Below, in pieces: positions 62,347-64,000 of a stretch of DNA of 64,000 nucleotides. The notes under the pieces were generated by a model that saw only the letters and a list, made by a program, of their open reading frames with translations, was not told where the DNA came from and ran no database searches. The stretch's first letter is position 1. Every line of letters starts with the position of its first letter. The DNA lies in the NCBI GenBank assembly GCA_029553285.1, contig JAKPCO010000073.1:1-64000 (forward strand), in the 5' to 3' direction. The stretch comes from Methanobacteriota archaeon (lineage in GTDB: Archaea > Halobacteriota > Methanosarcinia > Methanotrichales > Methanotrichaceae). Made by a program: the position numbers and the translations under genes.

Positions 62347-63482
62347 TTCAGATCCTCCTTTTCAAAGTGAAAACTTCTGAAAACATCATCCTTCATCTGG
62401 CATGAGCAGCGATGCCTGAACCAGCTGTATCTGCTCATTCTCCTCCAGATGTTTTTAAGAGAGTTATCTCTGACATTGCCGAAGCTGATCGGCATGTATG
62501 CGCATGGCATGACATCGCCGGATGGATCAACATGCATCCATCGCCTTCCCGCGAAGCAGCCGAACATCTCCGGGGAGAGGAGGTACGGCAGGGCTGTCAC
62601 CCTCGGCCCCTCTGGAGTCCTGTTCTTCCTCACGTGAAACTCGGCCAGGCGGTAGATATCGCTGGATGAGAGAACTTCGTCCAGATGATCCTCCCACCGT
62701 CCCACTGCCACGATCTCGTACAGCGAGAGCTCATGCGCTCCGAGATCACATGCCAGAGAGTACGCATCCTCGAGCTGGTCTATGTTGTATGGCGAGACCA
62801 CCATGAAGAGATCCACTAGAAGTCCGGCGCTCAGAGCGTTCTGGACCCCGGAGATTGCATCTCTGAACGCCCCTCTTCTTCCCCGGAAATGATCATGCTG
62901 CTCCTCCACCGGGCTGTCTATGCTCACCCTGAGAGCGTAAAGGCCGCTCTTCTTGAGCTCCAGCGCAAGGTCCTCGCTAAGAGCGTATCCGCTGGTGAAG
63001 CAGGTCGCGATCGCCCTGTCGTCGACGCATGCAACCAGCTCAGGCAGATCCTGCCTCAGCATCGGCTCTCCGCCGTCGAAGGTGACAAGATACGTTCCGA
63101 GATCCAGGGACTCGGAGATGACCCTTTTAACAACATCCCCCTCCAGAACATCACCGCTTCTTGAGGGGGCTGAGCAGTGGATGCAGCTGTTCGGGCAGCC
63201 ACGGAAGACCGAGATCGAGAGCTGATCCGGAACCCTCCTGCGCATGAGATGTATCAGCTGAGCGGAAATCATCCTGTCAAATGCTCTGCTGGGCGCTGGC
63301 GGGATCCATGTTGAGAAGATCAGCCTGTCACCAGAGCTGATCGGCTTCTCGTTCTCGAATATCCTGTTGATCTTTTTGACGATCGGCTTAGCAATCGGGG
63401 CGAGAGGGCCGGTCGCGGTCATCCGGAGGCCGCTGTCCAGATCGACTGTTAAATTCAGAAGAGGGGATTCGGTAAGCTGCAT
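62343..63482 (-). CDS. radical SAM protein with extra cysteine cluster
   Basis: The protein is 379 residues. The radical SAM cluster motif is CPNSCIHC (C-x3-C-x2-C) near residue 95, followed by GGEPMLRQDLPEL and a TIM-barrel-like core. A C-terminal SPASM-like set follows: GCFAGRRWMHVDPSGDVMPC and RHRCSCQ. The N-terminal 90 residues (TESPLLNLTVDLDSGLRM) are not recognised. It overlaps the upstream prenyl synthase gene by 28 nt, so the two are translated together. The substrate is unknown. Confidence 0.85.
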   Translation of the reverse strand: MQLTESPLLNLTVDLDSGLRMTATGPLAPIAKPIVKKINRIFENEKPISSGDRLIFSTWIPPAPSRAFDRMISAQLIHLMRRRVPDQLSISVFRGCPNSCIHCSAPSRSGDVLEGDVVKRVISESLDLGTYLVTFDGGEPMLRQDLPELVACVDDRAIATCFTSGYALSEDLALELKKSGLYALRVSIDSPVEEQHDHFRGRRGAFRDAISGVQNALSAGLLVDLFMVVSPYNIDQLEDAYSLACDLGAHELSLYEIVAVGRWEDHLDEVLSSSDIYRLAEFHVRKNRTPEGPRVTALPYLLSPEMFGCFAGRRWMHVDPSGDVMPCAYMPISFGNVRDNSLKNIWRRMSRYSWFRHRCSCQMKDDVFRSFHFEKEDLK

Positions 63483-64000
63483 CTCTTCACCATGCTCTCC
63501 AGTATCGTGAGAAGGCGCCCCTTCATCTCCGGATCGCCACCTGCGCTTCGCAGTGAGGCTCCGGCATTCTCTGTATGCTCTCTCACCGCATCAACACACA
63601 TCCTCAGGGTCTCCTCTGGCCCGGATCGCAGGCTGTGGATCCTCGGCAGGGTCATCGACTTCTTCGTGGACCTCTTCCCCTGATCGATACCGATGAGCTC
63701 TTCGAGGTCATCCACTATCTGGTAGGCAAGCCCGAGCTCGAGGCCGTACCTCTCGTACAGAATCTGGTCCTCACGATCCGCGCCTGCTATCATGCAACCG
63801 AGCCTGGCAGATGCCGCGAAAAGGGATGCAGTCTTCTTTGTTATACACTGATAGTACTCGTGCGGAGATGCTATCCTCGATAGATCTATGATCTCCCCCT
63901 CTGCCATATCCATGCACGCCTTTGAGAAGAGCCTGATTGCGGGCTCGCCGTACGAGGAGATCAGCCCTATCGACATCGATATCAGATAGTCACCACATAG
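63455..64000 (-). CDS. polyprenyl synthetase-like protein, C-terminal part (runs off window)
   Basis: Only the C-terminal 181 residues are in the window; codons CGDYLISMSIGLISSYGEP continue to the edge, as GDYL does in prenyl synthases. The second Asp-rich motif is YQIVDDLEELIG, and CITKKTASLFAASARLG matches the family. The N-terminal first Asp-rich motif lies outside. It is probably a polyprenyl diphosphate synthase distinct from idsA at 35447; loss of activity cannot be judged. It is upstream of and overlapping the radical SAM gene. Confidence 0.85.
   Translation of the reverse strand, partial: LCGDYLISMSIGLISSYGEPAIRLFSKACMDMAEGEIIDLSRIASPHEYYQCITKKTASLFAASARLGCMIAGADREDQILYERYGLELGLAYQIVDDLEELIGIDQGKRSTKKSMTLPRIHSLRSGPEETLRMCVDAVREHTENAGASLRSAGGDPEMKGRLLTILESMVKRCSLPNPLF

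Overview
This window is archaeal and comes from a methanogen, most plausibly an acetate-using Methanothrix (Methanosaeta) relative. Archaeal markers are SRP19/SRP54, archaeal RNA polymerase subunits N and K, ribosomal proteins L18e/L13/S9/S2, the large subunit of RFC, the small subunit of DNA polymerase D, fibrillarin, GatD, RNase J and a mevalonate/isoprenoid cluster. Methanogen markers are MfnB (methanofuran), a CfbB/CobB-type amidotransferase beside NikR, and a FilR1-type regulator, a family described from Methanothrix. The genus call rests on gene content and general knowledge; no database was searched. Many promoters look archaeal (TATA-like box 24-30 nt before the start codon, often leaderless), and several starts are GTG or TTG.

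Layout. 1-3.3 kb: a small membrane protein, srp54 and trpS. 3.8-7.8 kb: a KaiC-like ATPase, a two-helix membrane protein and a 1041-residue sodium/solute-symporter-like protein carrying a STAC-like segment and two DUF835 domains. 7.9-13.8 kb: geranylgeranyl reductase, an alanine dehydrogenase-like protein, DUF1638, thioredoxin, tRNA-Asn, a metallopeptidase and an unknown protein. 13.9-20.9 kb: inositol-1-phosphate synthase, DUF211, SRP19, glyS, a polyprenol kinase-like protein and a pentapeptide-type protein with a degenerate channel end. 21-28 kb: argC-CBS-argJ, ADP-ribosylglycohydrolase, a methyltransferase, a membrane protein and a small HTH regulator. 28-38.4 kb: a long same-direction housekeeping run with ribosomal proteins, rpoN, tRNA-Pro, rpoK, rps2, MEMO, mevalonate kinase, isopentenyl phosphate kinase, IPP isomerase 2, RNase J, prenyl synthase, a flavin-oxidase-fold protein and rfcL. 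38.4-52.3 kb: tRNA-Arg with a D-loop insert, a TPR protein, a CoA-transferase-GNAT fusion, a P-type ATPase, a coiled-coil protein, a FilR1-like regulator, and the trmG10/kinase/SAH-hydrolase operon. 52.5-64 kb: hisA, gatD, cfbB/cobB facing nikR, flpA, signal peptidase, DNA polymerase D small subunit, a HisA-like protein facing mfnB, and an exported protein/radical SAM/prenyl-synthase cluster that runs off the right edge.

The most striking non-coding content is three families of short non-coding inverted-repeat elements, read here as miniature transposons. Family B (about 123-138 bp, ends CGCTCTTAT) has eight copies, three of them with perfect 8-bp target duplications. Family A (91 bp, ends containing TGTCCGAATAAG) has two full and two partial copies, with 8-bp duplications. 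Family C (118 bp, 15-bp perfect ends) has one copy, also with an 8-bp duplication. No transposase gene was recognised in the window, so the elements would have to be moved in trans.

Other unusual points are a tRNA-Arg(CCU) with a 48-nt insert in the D-loop, a tRNA-Asn with an 11-nt insert at the canonical intron site, the symporter/STAC/DUF835 protein in one operon with a KaiC-like ATPase, and the prenyl-synthase/radical SAM/exported-protein cluster.
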